Below the pieces are notes generated by a model. That model saw nothing but the letters and a program-made list of their open reading frames with translations, made no database searches and had not been told where the DNA came from. Both the position numbers and the translations under genes were made by a program. DNA of 64,000 nt from Leisingera sp. S132 (GTDB taxonomy: Bacteria; Pseudomonadota; Alphaproteobacteria; Rhodobacterales; Rhodobacteraceae): positions 888,501 to 952,500 of the forward strand of contig NZ_CP083553.1 in NCBI RefSeq assembly GCF_025144465.1. The letters are read 5' to 3'. Positions within the stretch are counted from its first letter, which is position 1, and every line of letters starts with the position of its first letter. Positions 8,303-16,171 of this stretch are shown one piece after another.

Positions 8303-9202
8303 CTACGCTGCGCTTTTCCAAGCCATGGTTTCGTATGCTTGCGCGGGGGTTTGGTAGCCGATGGCAGAATGACGTCGCTGGCGATTGTAGAAGACCTCAA
8401 TGTATTCGAAGATCGCCGCCTTTGCCTGGGCGCGCGTTTTGAAGCGCTCCCGGTGAACCAGTTCCTTTTTCAGTGATTCGAAGAAACTTTCCATTGGAGC
8501 GTTATCCAGGCATTCGCCGGTTCGGCTCATTGATTGGATGATCTTCGCGGACCCGAGCAGCGCACGGTATTCGCTGCCAGCGTATTGCACGCCGCGATCC
8601 GAATGGTGAATGAGCCCAGGCACCGGACCACGCCGCCCCAGGGCCATGTTCAAGGCATCACAGCACAGTTTGGATCGCAGATGACCGTCCATGGCCCAGC
8701 CGACGATTTCACGTGTTGCCATGTCTTTGATGGCGGCGACGTAGAGCCATCCTTCGTCCGTATCGACGTAGGTAATGTCGGCCAGCCAAACCCGGTTTGG
8801 AACGGAACAATCGAACTGCTGCTCCAGCAAATTCGGCGATGGTTTCAAAGAGTGATTGCTGTCAGTCGTGCGCGGCTTCCGGCGCTTGCGCAGACGCGGT
8901 GAGATACTGTTTTCCTTCATTATTCTGGCGACGCGACGCTCCGAGACTGCCTCGCCATCGGCTTTCAGATCCTGGTGGACCCGCTTTGACCCATATCGTT
9001 TTTTGCTTTGAGAAAACGCCGCTTTTATCTTTGGCAGCAACTCGGCGTCCCGGTCGGTACGCAGCTTTTGCCGCTGATCTCGGGTTGGTTGCGACTGAGT
9101 AAAACCATAAAACCAACTGCGGCCGATCCCCAGAATGCGACAGAGCAGGGAAATGGGATAAAGAGCCTTATGGGCAGCGACAAAGGCATGTTTCGCAGTC
9201 AT
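8303..9202 (-). CDS. IS3-family transposase OrfB (integrase catalytic domain)
   Basis: A 299-residue DDE integrase subunit of an IS3-family element. The N-terminal half has the HTH_21 segment (KIKAAFSQSKKRYGSKRVHQ) and the rve core contains ADITYVDTDEGWLYVAAIKD (first Asp) and GLIHHSDRGVQYAG (second Asp). SRTGECLDNAPMESFFESLK includes the catalytic Glu, and YIEVFYNRQRRHSAIGYQTP closes the domain. The ATG overlaps the orfA stop by four bases (ATGA). All catalytic residues are present, so the element may still be active. Confidence 0.95.
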   Translation of the reverse strand: MTAKHAFVAAHKALYPISLLCRILGIGRSWFYGFTQSQPTRDQRQKLRTDRDAELLPKIKAAFSQSKKRYGSKRVHQDLKADGEAVSERRVARIMKENSISPRLRKRRKPRTTDSNHSLKPSPNLLEQQFDCSVPNRVWLADITYVDTDEGWLYVAAIKDMATREIVGWAMDGHLRSKLCCDALNMALGRRGPVPGLIHHSDRGVQYAGSEYRALLGSAKIIQSMSRTGECLDNAPMESFFESLKKELVHRERFKTRAQAKAAIFEYIEVFYNRQRRHSAIGYQTPAQAYETMAWKSAA

Positions 9203-9495
9203 GTCTTCGCTGCCCTTGAGGCGAAAAAAGCGGAAGCTTTCTCAAGGATTTCATTTTCCACCTTCAAACGTTTGTTTTCCTTCCGTAGACGATCCAGTTC
9301 CGCCGCATCCGACTGCTGCCTGCGCAGTGCCGCCATTGATCCCGCCGCTTCGATCTCCAAGCGCCACGGCTTCAATTGCGAGCTCGTCACTCCAAGCTCC
9401 TTGGCAACACCACCTTGTGTAGCACCAGGCTTATAAAGCCGACCAACCGCTGCGGCTTTGAATTCATCTGTGAACGTCCGTCTCGTTTGTCCCAT
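9199..9495 (-). CDS. IS3-family transposase OrfA (helix-turn-helix, leucine zipper)
   Basis: A 98-residue DNA-binding subunit that recognises the ends of the IS3 element. MGQTRRTFTDEFKAAAVGRL and VAKELGVTSSQLKPWRLE form the helix-turn-helix. DRLRKENKRLKVENEILEKA is the leucine zipper that pairs OrfA with OrfAB. GGAG lies 6 bases before the ATG at 9495; an upstream in-frame ATG at 9543 lies in the terminal repeat and is unlikely. A T-TTT-TTC run near the 3' end could direct a -1 frameshift into orfB to make the fused transposase. Confidence 0.92.
   Translation of the reverse strand: MGQTRRTFTDEFKAAAVGRLYKPGATQGGVAKELGVTSSQLKPWRLEIEAAGSMAALRRQQSDAAELDRLRKENKRLKVENEILEKASAFFASRAAKT
9223..9229 (-). 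other. Candidate -1 frameshift heptamer in orfA
   Basis: On the minus strand T TTT TTC falls in the orfA frame at codons GCT TTT TTC. Slipping back one base places the ribosome in the orfB frame 21 bases before the orfB ATG, giving an uninterrupted OrfAB fusion. This matches the X XXY YYZ rule used by IS3-family elements, although A AAA AAG is the commoner sequence. Confidence 0.5.
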
Positions 9496-9807
9496 TCCAT
9501 GCTCCTTTCCTGGACAGGGGTAAATTACCCTGGTGTCCGGCAACAGGGACGAAGTTCAGAATTCATTGGTCACCGTACTTTCCGGGCGGTTACTGGCTCG
9601 GCTGTTGTTCAAAACAGCATTCCTCCGCACGTGCGGAAGGTTTCCCGCTGCAAAGCAACAGGCATCGCCAAACCAAAAATTGAAAAGTGCAGCCACAAAG
9701 GCACGAGTTAGCGAAGTGCAAATGTGAGAATGATCAAGCACGATATGACGTTTAGAACCAGAATCGTCAAAGAAGTCCGTCGCAGAAAACTTACATGCGT
9801 CAATGGA

Positions 9808-10593
9808 TTAGTCATAGCTGAACCGCTCCGGCAAGATGCGATGCAAGGGCGCGCCCCTCTCAATCAGATGAGTTTCAACAATGTCCTTCATGACGGCAGG
9901 TCCGCACATAACAAAGACCCATTCGCTGAACTCATTTTCTGAGAAAACGCTATCTATCAGTACTGCATCGAAAAAACCAGTTTCTTCGTTCCAGGTTTCT
10001 GGCGATTTTTACAGCACATAGAGTACGTCCTGTTCACCCAATTCGTCACGAAAGGCAATCTGATCAACCACCCGGTTGCCATACATCAACTTCACCTTGC
10101 GCGGATCCCCGGTCAGGCGCATTTCCCTGACGATGCCTAGCAGCGGGACAAGCCCCACGCCTCCTGCAATTAGAGCTCCCCCCGGTTCTGTGCGGCCATC
10201 GACACACAGATTGCCATAGGAACCGTCCAGATAGGCGGCCGTTCCGGTTTTGATCTGGCCAATGGTTTGTGTGAAGCCGCCAAGCTCTTTGATCATTGAG
10301 GAAACTTCTGGTCCGAATCCAGGCGCGGAGCAAATGGACAATGAGTTTTCCTTCATCGAAAATGAACTGTGCCCTATTTTCAGCCAGACAAATTGCCCTG
10401 CCTTGCAATCAAGGCCGGAATGGCCATCCGGCTGCACTGACACGTCCCATTGCTTAGGCGTCTGCTGGGGCTGCATGTTCCCTGATAAGTGCTCGCCCCG
10501 TATCCAGCCCGGAAGCGGCAAATTCTTGCGGTGCGCGTGCGGCACGCCGGTCCGCTGAACGGGCGAGCCTTTGACAGGATCACATTCGGTCAA
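9808..10593 (-). pseudogene. Ferric-reductase-like FAD/NAD-binding protein, broken by an in-frame stop and lacking its membrane part
   Basis: This is the remnant of a ferric-reductase-type flavoprotein. Reading on the minus strand, the FAD-binding part contains KAGQFVWLKIGHSSFSMKEN and SICSAPG; the NAD part contains ALIAGGVGLVPLLGIVREM and KLMYGNR. A TAA at 10009-10011 interrupts after DVLYVL. The same frame continues without error to WVFVMCGPAVMKDIVE and ends ILPERFSYD at 9808, the usual family C-terminus. The N-terminal transmembrane ferric-reductase domain expected upstream is missing, replaced by non-homologous sequence up to the neighbouring LysR gene. It lies beside the IS cluster, so decay probably followed transposition. 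Confidence 0.8.
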
Positions 10594-10611
10594 CTGACCT
10601 GATGTGACGTT

Positions 10612-11535
10612 TCATCCGCCCAGACCAGCTTCAATGTCCCAATAGGGTGTTTCGCGGCCGATCCGGTCCGCCAGGAAATCAGCAAGAGCCCGTGTTTTTG
10701 CAGGCATGTGGCGCCGTTCCGGGAACACCGCGTACAAGGTTTGTTCCGGCAGCGAGTAGGCTGGAAGCACCCGCACCAGGCGGCCTGCTGCCAGATGAGC
10801 GCCAGCCACAAAAGTTGGCAGGCGCCCGATCCCCAGCCCGTCTATCAAGGCAGTGCACAGCGCCTCGCTATTGTTGACACGCAGTCTTTCTTTCGTGCGA
10901 ACCGGCACGTCCCCCTCTGCGCCGCAAAGGATCCATTCCCTCGGGTCGCGCGAATAGCTGTAATGCAGGCAGCTGTGCTGCATCAGGTCTTCGGGGTGCT
11001 GCGGCGTGCCTGCCTGAGACAAGTACGCAGGGGCCGAGGCGAGAACGCTGTGAATGGGCGCCAGCCTGCGTGCAAACAGGGCAGAATCCGGCAGGGTGCC
11101 TGCCCGGATGGCCATGTCGAACCCGGCTTCAACCAAGTCCGTAACCCGGTCATCCATGGTCAGATCCAGTGTTATCCCGGGGTGGCGCTCCAGAAAATCC
11201 TTGATCAAAGGCGCTATATGCAGCCACCCGAAGGACATCGGCGCGTTGACCCTGAGCCGGCCTGCGGGCTGCCCCCGCATGGCAGTGACGGCCTCCTCCG
11301 CTTCATGCGCCGAACCGAGCGCCTGCACCGCATGGGACAGGTAGATTTCACCGGCCTCGGTCAGAGACATGCTGCGTGTCGAGCGATGAAACAGCTGCAT
11401 TCCCAAATGCGCCTCCAAGTTGCCGATCCGCTTGCTGACAGCGGATTTTGTGATCCCCAGCTGCCGGGCTGCGGCGGCAAACCCGCCGGCTTCTGCAACC
11501 GCAACGAAAACCGGAATGGCGCCAATCTCAATCAT
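10612..11535 (-). CDS. LysR-family transcriptional regulator
   Basis: A 307-residue LysR-type regulator. The winged helix is at the N-terminus (FVAVAEAGGFAAAARQLGITKSAVSKRI, then LFHRSTRSMSLTEAGEIYL) and a periplasmic-binding-like effector domain follows (GRLRVNAPMSFGWLHIAPLI, DLTMDDRVTDLVEAGFDMAIR). This arrangement resembles the DsdC/CrgA-like subgroup that often controls an adjacent oxidoreductase. It is transcribed towards the broken ferric-reductase remnant and away from the SnoaL-like gene at 11795, which may be its target. The 259-base intergenic region should hold the divergent promoters; no clear T-N11-A box was singled out. Confidence 0.93.
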   Translation of the reverse strand: MIEIGAIPVFVAVAEAGGFAAAARQLGITKSAVSKRIGNLEAHLGMQLFHRSTRSMSLTEAGEIYLSHAVQALGSAHEAEEAVTAMRGQPAGRLRVNAPMSFGWLHIAPLIKDFLERHPGITLDLTMDDRVTDLVEAGFDMAIRAGTLPDSALFARRLAPIHSVLASAPAYLSQAGTPQHPEDLMQHSCLHYSYSRDPREWILCGAEGDVPVRTKERLRVNNSEALCTALIDGLGIGRLPTFVAGAHLAAGRLVRVLPAYSLPEQTLYAVFPERRHMPAKTRALADFLADRIGRETPYWDIEAGLGG

Positions 11536-11794
11536 GCTGCTCTTTCAATTGTCAACTTTTGCTCTCCCTGCAGTTTCCCAGTTAGCGGATTAAAGCGGAA
11601 ACGGGAACCAATTAGATATTTGCCATCTGTCAGATTACCTGAGGCTGCCATGTCCGAAACGCGCATCAATGGAATTCAGTGCGGCATGCCAGCATCCTCT
11701 GACAGCCATCCTCCGGCAAAAGCTGGCCAATCGAGAACGGCAAACTCCCTGGCTCCCTCCAGCGCCTCTCAACTTCAATCCAGGAGACCCACGA

Positions 11795-12172
11795 ATGCAA
11801 ATCACAGCTAAAGATACCACTGCCCATACAGCCCTGATCGACGGTCTTTATTCTGCGGTGGACGCGATGAACGCCGAAGCGGTTGCCAGCTTTCTGACCG
11901 ATGATGTGATCTTCCGGCTGGGCAATTTCGAAGCCATCTCAGGCCGCAAACCCGTTGAGGCCGCCAACGCCTCCTTCTTCAAAACGATCAGCGGGATGAG
12001 CCACACAATTACCGGCATATGGTCGAGCGGTGATACTGTGTTCTGTGAAGGATCTGTTCACTATACCCGCAAGGACCAAAGTGAGCACGAGGTTCCCTTT
12101 GCAACGCGCCTTGGCCTGCGCGATGGCAAGATCGCCGACTACAATGTCTATGCGGATATCTCGGGGCTGTGA
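11795..12172 (+). CDS. SnoaL-like / nuclear transport factor 2 fold protein
   Basis: A 125-residue single-domain protein with the cone-shaped NTF2 fold. MNAEAVASFLTDDVIFRLGN followed by EAANASFFKTISGMSHTITG and a final LRDGKIADYNVYADISGL is the pattern of SnoaL-like ketosteroid-isomerase relatives, which act as small isomerases, hydrolases or ligand binders. AGGAG lies 8 bases before the ATG; the frame is open further upstream, but no better start exists. It is divergent from the LysR gene and convergent with the TetR gene. Substrate unknown. Confidence 0.85.
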   Translation: MQITAKDTTAHTALIDGLYSAVDAMNAEAVASFLTDDVIFRLGNFEAISGRKPVEAANASFFKTISGMSHTITGIWSSGDTVFCEGSVHYTRKDQSEHEVPFATRLGLRDGKIADYNVYADISGL

Positions 12173-12229
12173 GCCATTCCGCAAGCGCGTGGCCGCCTTC
12201 CTAAGCGGGCACGCGTGCCGGGCTGGTTG

Positions 12230-12832
12230 CTAGGGCAAAACGGGGAGCTCGCGGAGCGCAAGCTCGGCCACATTGTGTAATTCGTCAGCTGCTGCGCCGT
12301 CACGGGCCTGCGCAGCAAGCCCCTGTATCAGCACCGCGACGTATTTCGCCAGCAGATCCGGTTCGGTGGAGGCAGGCATGTCCCCTTCGTGAATGCCGCG
12401 CCGAATGCGGTCTGCAATCATGGCCTCGCTGGCCTGCCGGTATCCGGTCAGCAGGTCCTGCGCGCCCAGGCTGCCCTTGCCGCAATTGGTTGCGCCACTG
12501 ACGAGCAGACAGCCCCTGGGCCGGTCTTCGGCGGAAAATGCTTCGATGGCTTCAAACACATAGCGTTGCAGTGCCTTGGCGGCGGTTGTTTCCTCGGCAA
12601 GGGCACGGGGGGCGTAGGCTGCAACGCTTTGCGCATAATGGGCAGCGCACCGTTCAAACAGCGCCTGCTTGTTGCCGAATGCCGCGTAGATGCTGGGAGG
12701 ATTTAGCCCCATGGCCGCGCTGAGATCAGCCATCGAGGCAGCCTCATACCCCCGCTCCCAAAACAGCAGCATCGCCCGCTCAATCACCTGATCGGTGTCA
12801 AAGGACTTCTGCCGCCCCAAGTTCGCCTCCAT
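12230..12832 (-). CDS. TetR/AcrR-family transcriptional repressor
   Basis: A 200-residue TetR-family regulator. The N-terminal helix-turn-helix reads QVIERAMLLFWERGYEAASM then MGLNPPSIYAAFGNKQALFE, a classical TetR recognition region. The C-terminal domain (RGCLLVSGATNCG, then ADRIRRGIHEGDMPA) resembles the TetR_C_11 type found in regulators of electrophile-responsive oxidoreductases. It is divergent from the oxidoreductase gene at 12919 with 86 bases between the starts. Two direct copies of a 15-base element in that gap are probably its operators. Confidence 0.93.
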   Translation of the reverse strand: MEANLGRQKSFDTDQVIERAMLLFWERGYEAASMADLSAAMGLNPPSIYAAFGNKQALFERCAAHYAQSVAAYAPRALAEETTAAKALQRYVFEAIEAFSAEDRPRGCLLVSGATNCGKGSLGAQDLLTGYRQASEAMIADRIRRGIHEGDMPASTEPDLLAKYVAVLIQGLAAQARDGAAADELHNVAELALRELPVLP

Positions 12833-12838
12833 TATTAC

Positions 12839-12901
12839 TTATCGATCACTACACAAAATAGCTTGACCCGGCAAGCCGCCCATAATTTAACGGTCGCTAC
12901 A
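12839..12901. promoter_or_regulatory. Two direct-repeat operator candidates for the TetR regulator
   Basis: TTATCGATCACTACA (12839-12853) and TTAACGGTCGCTACA (12887-12901) agree at 12 of 15 positions and lie in the same orientation, 48 bases apart. Each is a rough palindrome around its centre. They occupy the divergent promoter between the TetR gene and the oxidoreductase, the usual place for autoregulation and target repression. Confidence 0.55.
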
Positions 12902-12918
12902 GAATTTTGGAGGCACGG

Positions 12919-13782
12919 ATGAAAGCTGCAATAATCGAAAGTTTTGGCGAAGCAGATGTTTTCAGGATAGGGGAACTGCCCTGCCCGGAGCCCAAGCCGG
13001 TGGAACTTCTGATCCGCATCCATGCGTCCAGTGTGAACCCAGTGGATGCCGGTGTCCGGTCAGGAAAAATTCTGCAAGGTGACCCGGCTCATTTTCCAAT
13101 GATCCTAGGCTGGGATGCGGCGGGTACAGTCGAGGCGCTTGGCCCGGAAACGGACGGGTTTGCCCACGGCGACCGGGTGATGGCGATATCGCCGCAGCCG
13201 GGAACATTGGTGGGCACCCATGCGGAATTTGCCGCGCTGCCGGCCAGCCAGGTTGTGAAGATCCCCGGAACGGTTTCCTTCACCGCAGCGGCTGCGGTGC
13301 CTTTGATAGGTAGCACCGCACTGGCGGCACTTCAGGCGCTGGACCTACCGCCGGGCGCGTCTGTCCTGATCAACAACCCTAAGGGGGCGGTGGGTGCTAT
13401 GGCCGCAACGATTGCACCTCTGCTGGGGTTCGAACTGGCGGCGCCGGGCGCGCAGCAGGTGGATGGCGCCATTGACGTGCGCGGCCGGGACCATGCGCAA
13501 CAGGCCTTTGCCGCCATAAGAGATGGCGGAGCCTATGCAACCATTGTGCCTGAGTGGTGGAAGCCCGGTGGGGTTTTCACCGCAGCGCGGGGCATCTCCC
13601 CGGTAACGATTCAGAACCCCGCCAATCAGCAGGTTCTGCTGCCTTTGGCGGACTGGCTGGTCCAGGGCGTCCTGGAACCGGGGATCGAGGAGATCATGCC
13701 GCTTGACCAGATCGCAGAGGCTCACCGCCGGCTGGATACGCCCGGACATACCGGCAAGTTTGTTCTGGACCATATCAACTGA
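12919..13782 (+). CDS. NADP-dependent quinone oxidoreductase-like protein (zinc-free MDR family)
   Basis: A 287-residue member of the medium-chain dehydrogenase/reductase superfamily, quinone-oxidoreductase type. The N-terminal GroES-like domain includes IRIHASSVNPVDAGVRSG and FPMILGWDAAGTVEALG. The nucleotide-binding domain starts around PPGASVLINNPKGAVGAMA, with an unusual NNPKGAVGA in place of the common GAAGGVG. The family end HRRLDTPGHTGKFVLD is present. It is slightly shorter than the usual 310-330 residues. GGAGG lies 6 bases before the ATG at 12919; a TTG 12 bases upstream is less likely. Probably repressed by the divergent TetR protein. Confidence 0.88.
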   Translation: MKAAIIESFGEADVFRIGELPCPEPKPVELLIRIHASSVNPVDAGVRSGKILQGDPAHFPMILGWDAAGTVEALGPETDGFAHGDRVMAISPQPGTLVGTHAEFAALPASQVVKIPGTVSFTAAAAVPLIGSTALAALQALDLPPGASVLINNPKGAVGAMAATIAPLLGFELAAPGAQQVDGAIDVRGRDHAQQAFAAIRDGGAYATIVPEWWKPGGVFTAARGISPVTIQNPANQQVLLPLADWLVQGVLEPGIEEIMPLDQIAEAHRRLDTPGHTGKFVLDHIN

Positions 13783-13881
13783 AACCAGCAGCGAAAGGCA
13801 CAGGCGGAACCGCCCCCACCTGTGCCCGCCTTCCTGTGTCCTGAAGCCTCCGGATTGACACACGGGTCCGGCGAACTCTCT

Positions 13882-14853
13882 TTACCCGCCCATTGCAGAA
13901 GCCGCTCCCGCCAGACACTGCTGCGCGTCTGCCATGAGGTTGGCGAGAATGTCGCCCGCCGGCGCCGCCGAACTGATCAGGCCAATGCCTTCGCCGGCAA
14001 AGGCGGTTGCCACTTCCGGATCGCCGGCATCCTGAGCCGCCGACCATTTTGCGGCTTCAGCGCCTGCTTCCTTCCTCAAGGCGTCTTCGGAGCCGTGCCA
14101 TTTCTGAATGAAGGAATTGCGCAGCACGCGGCCATCGTAACGGGCGGGCCAATCATACCCGCGGACCACGTCAACAACCTTGGTGCGGATCGTATCGTCA
14201 CCGGTTGCCGCCAGCGCACGGTCCAGGATGCGCGGATGCACCAGCGCCTCGTGCGACGCCCAGAAGCGGGTGCCGATCACCGCCCCGTCCGCGCCCAGCA
14301 TCAGGGCCGCCGCCAGGCCGCGTCCGTCGGTGATACCGCCTGCGGCGCACAGCAGCGCCTGGCTGTTACGGCGTGCGATTTCATCCGCGATTTCGGGAAC
14401 CAGCGTAAATGTGCCGCGCGCCTCGCCATGGCCGCCGGCATCCGCGCCCTGAGCCACAAGGATGTCGGCGCCGCAGTCCAGCGCCTGCTGCGCATCGCGC
14501 AGAGTCTGGACCTGACAGATCAGCGGCACGCCGGCATCCCGGATCGCAGGCGCAAATGGCGCCGGGTTGCCAAAGGACAGGAACACTGCCGCGGGATCCT
14601 GTGCCAGCACTAAGTCAAGCAAATGCGGCTGTTCCGCCAGCTTCCAGGTGATCAGCCCGCAGCCCGCGCGGGCACCCGCGGCGGCACTGAACTGCTGTTC
14701 GATCCAGCCTGCATCACCATAAGCCCCCCCGATCATGCCCAGCCCGCCAGCTTGGGTGACGGCGCGGGCCAGCGCGCCACCCGCAGCAAAGGCCATCGGC
14801 GCCTGGATCACCGGGCAGGTGAGCCCCAGCGCCTCTGTCAGCCGCGTCTTCAT
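13882..14853 (-). CDS. Nitronate monooxygenase (2-nitropropane dioxygenase-like)
   Basis: A 323-residue FMN-dependent TIM-barrel enzyme that oxidises alkyl nitronates such as propionate-3-nitronate. It starts MKTRLTEALGLTCPVIQAPM, the family entry strand. The FMN region is seen in LVAQGADAGGHGEARG and LLCAAGGITDGRGLAAALMLGADGAVIGTRF (conserved Gly-rich phosphate loop). The ATG at 14853 overlaps the stop of the upstream tautomerase gene by four bases, so the pair is translationally coupled. It is the last of four genes in an operon with a glutathione S-transferase, an NTF2-like protein and the tautomerase. Confidence 0.92.
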   Translation of the reverse strand: MKTRLTEALGLTCPVIQAPMAFAAGGALARAVTQAGGLGMIGGAYGDAGWIEQQFSAAAGARAGCGLITWKLAEQPHLLDLVLAQDPAAVFLSFGNPAPFAPAIRDAGVPLICQVQTLRDAQQALDCGADILVAQGADAGGHGEARGTFTLVPEIADEIARRNSQALLCAAGGITDGRGLAAALMLGADGAVIGTRFWASHEALVHPRILDRALAATGDDTIRTKVVDVVRGYDWPARYDGRVLRNSFIQKWHGSEDALRKEAGAEAAKWSAAQDAGDPEVATAFAGEGIGLISSAAPAGDILANLMADAQQCLAGAASAMGG

Positions 14854-15071
14854 TGTGCCTGCTTCCGGTACTCCTGCACTGGCAGGCCGCCGACGCCCCA
14901 ATCCTCCAGCGAAACCTCGTCGATCACCACAAATGTGGTCGCCGGGGTCTTGCCCAGAACGTCCTGCAGCAGACCGGTGACCCCGGTGATCAATTGCGCC
15001 TTCTGGTCTGCGCTTGGTCCTGTACCCTCGGGGCCGCCCTCGCGGGTGACTTTGATATTCACATAAGGCAT
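14850..15071 (-). CDS. 4-oxalocrotonate tautomerase-family protein
   Basis: A 73-residue tautomerase-superfamily protein. After removal of the start Met, Pro2 would be the catalytic base (MPYVNIKVTREGG). The middle helix SADQKAQLITGVTGLLQDVLGK and the strand TTFVVIDEVSLEDWGVGG match 4-oxalocrotonate tautomerases, which interconvert enol and keto acids in aromatic catabolism. It overlaps the nitronate monooxygenase start by four bases and follows the NTF2-like gene by three bases. The physiological substrate is unknown. Confidence 0.9.
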   Translation of the reverse strand: MPYVNIKVTREGGPEGTGPSADQKAQLITGVTGLLQDVLGKTPATTFVVIDEVSLEDWGVGGLPVQEYRKQAQ

Positions 15072-15074
15072 CGG

Positions 15075-15455
15075 TTAGTCCTTTCGCGGAACATAGGAGA
15101 AAACTTTCGCAGCGATGCGCCATTCGGCGCCATGGCGGACAAGGGTCAGCAGGTCGTGGAAATCCCGGCCCATCATGGTCATCCGGGCGCTGACATGGGC
15201 CAGCCGGTCGCTGGCAAAAGCGATCTCCAGGATCTCCTCTTCGCGCGGGTCGCCGCGTTTGGCCGGCGGCTCGCGCCCGTCCACCCGGCCCATGTAGGTT
15301 TCCAGATCCAGATACAGTTCGTCATCTTCAGTGGCACAGATATAGGCCAGCTGCGGGTGAAAGACCTCTCGCAGTATGGTGCTGTCGGCCTGATGGAGGC
15401 CTTCAAAATATGCCTCCATTAGTGCGCCGACCAGTTTGTGATCGGCGGGCGTCAT
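15075..15455 (-). CDS. NTF2-like / putative lumazine-binding-family protein
   Basis: A 126-residue small alpha-beta protein of the NTF2 superfamily. MTPADHKLVGALMEAYFEGLHQAD followed by LREVFHPQLAYICATEDDELYLD and a late DLLTLVRHGAEWRIAAKVFSYVP matches proteins annotated as putative lumazine-binding. These usually accompany redox enzymes without a defined reaction. The start overlaps the glutathione S-transferase stop by four bases, and its stop is three bases from the tautomerase, which indicates a single compact operon. Confidence 0.85.
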   Translation of the reverse strand: MTPADHKLVGALMEAYFEGLHQADSTILREVFHPQLAYICATEDDELYLDLETYMGRVDGREPPAKRGDPREEEILEIAFASDRLAHVSARMTMMGRDFHDLLTLVRHGAEWRIAAKVFSYVPRKD

Positions 15456-16063
15456 TGGATCAGCCCCTCGGCGCGCATCGCGGCCTGGGCCGACGGGCGA
15501 TTGGCGCTGCGGCCCACAAAGGCAGCCAGATTGGGCCAGCGGGAGAGGTCGATGCCGGTGAAATTGGCCCAGTTCGAAACTACGAACAGATAGGCGTCCG
15601 CCACTGAGAACTGATCCTCAACCAGCCATTCGCGGCCATCCGCCAGCTGCGCCTCGATCAGGTCGAACTTGCCTGCAACCGCGGTGCGTGCTTCGTCTTT
15701 GCCGACCTCGGACGTACCCTCACGGAATAGCGGGCCAAAGGCCTTGTGCAGCTCGGTCCCGATCCAGTTGAGCTGTTCCTGCATCCGCGCCCGGGCCAAG
15801 GTGCCCGCCGCCGGCGCCAGACCTGCCTCCGGGTGGCTGTCCGCGATGTACTGGAGAACCGCCGCCCCTTCGGTCAGGATGCTGCCGTCGTCCAGGCCCA
15901 GGGCCGGAACATAACCTTTGGGATTGATCGCACGGTAATCCGCGCCGCTTTCGGTTCGCCCCGCCACGGTGTCGACCGCTTCGATGTCAAACGGGCGGCC
16001 GGTTTCATAGAGGGCAATATGGCTGGCCAGCGGGCAGGCACCGGGTTTGTAGTAGAGTTTCAT
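15452..16063 (-). CDS. Glutathione S-transferase family protein
   Basis: A 203-residue cytosolic GST of the beta/GstA type. The thioredoxin-like N-terminus is MKLYYKPGACPLASHIAL, where the Cys of PGACPLA and nearby residues contact glutathione. NPKGYVPALGLDDGSILTEGAAVLQYIAD includes the cis-Pro and the Glu-Gly loop, and the C-terminal helical domain has FSVADAYLFVVSNWANF. AGGAG lies 7 bases before the ATG at 16063. It opens the four-gene operon and is divergent from a LysR gene that probably controls it. Confidence 0.95.
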   Translation of the reverse strand: MKLYYKPGACPLASHIALYETGRPFDIEAVDTVAGRTESGADYRAINPKGYVPALGLDDGSILTEGAAVLQYIADSHPEAGLAPAAGTLARARMQEQLNWIGTELHKAFGPLFREGTSEVGKDEARTAVAGKFDLIEAQLADGREWLVEDQFSVADAYLFVVSNWANFTGIDLSRWPNLAAFVGRSANRPSAQAAMRAEGLIQ

Positions 16064-16171
16064 GACAGTCTCCTGTGGTGGTGATGCCCTCTGACTACCT
16101 CCTGATATGATTGATTGATAATATTGTGTTTTCAGCATAACGATTAGGTAAATAGATCATGTTGGAATCCG

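Larger units (their letters stand above)
8269..9552 (-). mobile_element. IS3-family insertion sequence with terminal repeats and a likely 3-base target duplication
   Basis: The ends are inverted repeats. The left end reads TCGTCCCGATTTCCGGACA; the complement of the right end reads TCGTCCCTGTTGCCGGACA. They match at the outer seven bases and at CCGGACA. Directly outside both ends is AGT (8266-8268 and 9553-9555), a plausible 3-base target duplication. The 1284-base size and the overlapping orfA/orfB fit the IS3 family. Confidence 0.85.

Noticed and set aside
9724-9942. 72-residue plus-strand frame near the IS3 element
   Set aside because: It is antisense to the C-terminal part of the ferric-reductase-like pseudogene, whose frame carries clear family motifs.
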